Source: Candidatus Krumholzibacteriia bacterium
GTDB lineage: Bacteria; Krumholzibacteriota; Krumholzibacteriia; LZORAL124-64-63
Length of the DNA: 5,127 bases
NCBI GenBank assembly: GCA_014859985.1
Contig: JACZKN010000557.1
Location: forward strand, 1 to 5,127
Direction of reading: 5' to 3'
The position numbers and the translations under genes were made by a program. Shown here in pieces: positions 4,590 to 5,127 of this stretch (positions are counted from its first letter, which is position 1; the number at the start of each line of letters is the position of its first letter). The notes beneath the pieces are model-generated. The model saw only the letters and a program-made list of their open reading frames with translations. It did no database searches and was not told where the DNA came from.

Positions 4590-5127
4590 ATGGCCCGCCG
4601 CCGATCCAGACCCGCCGCCGCCCGACCGGTGCGCTCCCTGCGGCCGGCCCTGCTGCTGCTCCTGGTCGTGGCCGGGGCTGCCCTGGCGCTGTCGGCCTGG
4701 CTGCGCCCCATCGACGGGGACGAGGGCTACTACGCCGCCGCGGCGCAGCTCACGGCCGACGGGGCGCGCCCGTACGCCGACTACTTCTACCCCCAGGCAC
4801 CGCTGCTGCCGTATGTGTACGCGCCGGTGGTGGCCGTCGCGGGGCCCAGCCTGCGGGCCCTGCGCTGGCTGTCGGTTGCCCTGGCCTGCGGCACGGTGCT
4901 GGTCTGGGCCTCCTACCTGGTGCGGACCCGGCGCGGCGGATCCTGGACGAAGGTGGCGGCGCTGGCCCTCTTGGCCTGCAGCCCGGACGTGATCTCCTGG
5001 GCGGTGACGGTCAAGACCTACGCCCTGACCGGGCTGCTGTCCAGCCTGGGCCTGGTCGCCCTGGCGCGGGGGCTGGAGTCCGGGGCCGGGCGCCGGTGGC
5101 TGGTGGGCGCGGGCGCGGCCCTGGGGC
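4590..5127 (+). CDS. Partial: membrane glycosyltransferase, GT39/ArnT-PMT type (N-terminus)
   Basis: The frame opens at ATG 4590, five bases after GGGAG, and runs unbroken for 179 codons past the right edge. A basic N-terminus (1-18) leads into a first membrane helix (about 19-38). Next comes the periplasmic IDGDEGYYAAAAQL segment (41-54) with Asp44-Glu45, then DYFYPQAPLLPYVYAP (64-79). More hydrophobic helices follow at about 90-111, 121-138 and 143-160. This order, a DE-x2-Y motif right after TM1 and a Pro-rich 'P..PLL.Y' stretch, is typical of GT-C fold enzymes (PMT, ArnT and many GT39-like proteins). These transfer sugars from polyprenyl-phosphate donors on the outer face of the inner membrane, with an acidic residue of the DE motif as base. 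Such proteins usually exceed 450 residues, so over half is missing. Donor and acceptor are unknown. Confidence 0.8.
   Translation, partial: MARRRSRPAAARPVRSLRPALLLLLVVAGAALALSAWLRPIDGDEGYYAAAAQLTADGARPYADYFYPQAPLLPYVYAPVVAVAGPSLRALRWLSVALACGTVLVWASYLVRTRRGGSWTKVAALALLACSPDVISWAVTVKTYALTGLLSSLGLVALARGLESGAGRRWLVGAGAALG

Noticed and set aside
1..5127. CRISPR arrays, tRNA or rRNA genes, or a phage/defence island
   Set aside because: There are no regularly spaced repeats, no tRNA-like arms or rRNA segments that I could recognise, and no defence or phage protein motifs in any supported frame.

Overview
The window comes from a very GC-rich bacterial genome with tightly packed genes. A membrane-anchored SPOR-domain protein points to a diderm (Gram-negative-type) cell. 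I cannot name the phylum from the sequence alone.

Layout. (1) Positions 1-91, minus strand: the first 30 codons of a gene that runs off the left edge. Its CPNPVC..H cluster resembles the N-terminal zinc-binding segment of some transposase-like proteins. A GC-rich hairpin lies between it and the next gene. (2) Positions 142-3304, minus strand: a compact three-gene unit read right to left. It encodes a PutP-type sodium:solute symporter (GTG start), a SPOR-domain protein anchored in the inner membrane, and a FabH-type beta-ketoacyl-ACP synthase III. The symporter stop and SPOR start overlap as ATGA, and only 11 bases separate the SPOR gene from fabH, so one mRNA with coupled translation is likely. 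(3) Positions 3305-3488: a divergent control region. It holds a good sigma70-like promoter for the symporter unit, a perfect 15-bp tandem repeat just upstream of that promoter, and a 6-bp dyad lying between weak promoter elements for the gene on the other side. (4) Positions 3489-4301, plus strand: a ZIP-family metal transporter of the GufA type. (5) Positions 4306-4467, minus strand: a 53-residue Cys/His protein, probably zinc-binding, ending 4 bases from the ZIP stop. (6) Positions 4590-5127, plus strand: the N-terminal 179 residues of a membrane glycosyltransferase of the GT39/ArnT-like type, cut by the right edge.

How the genes relate. Solute uptake, a SPOR peptidoglycan-binding protein and fatty-acid initiation share one transcription unit with no obvious single pathway, although all concern the cell envelope. 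The metal transporter and the small putative zinc protein are convergent neighbours; a shared metal theme is only a suggestion.

I did not find a clearly new multi-gene system. The points most worth checking are the repeat/dyad architecture of the divergent promoter region, the substitutions at the Na+ and proline sites of the PutP-like symporter, the small Cys/His protein, and the possible mobile-element edge at the left end.
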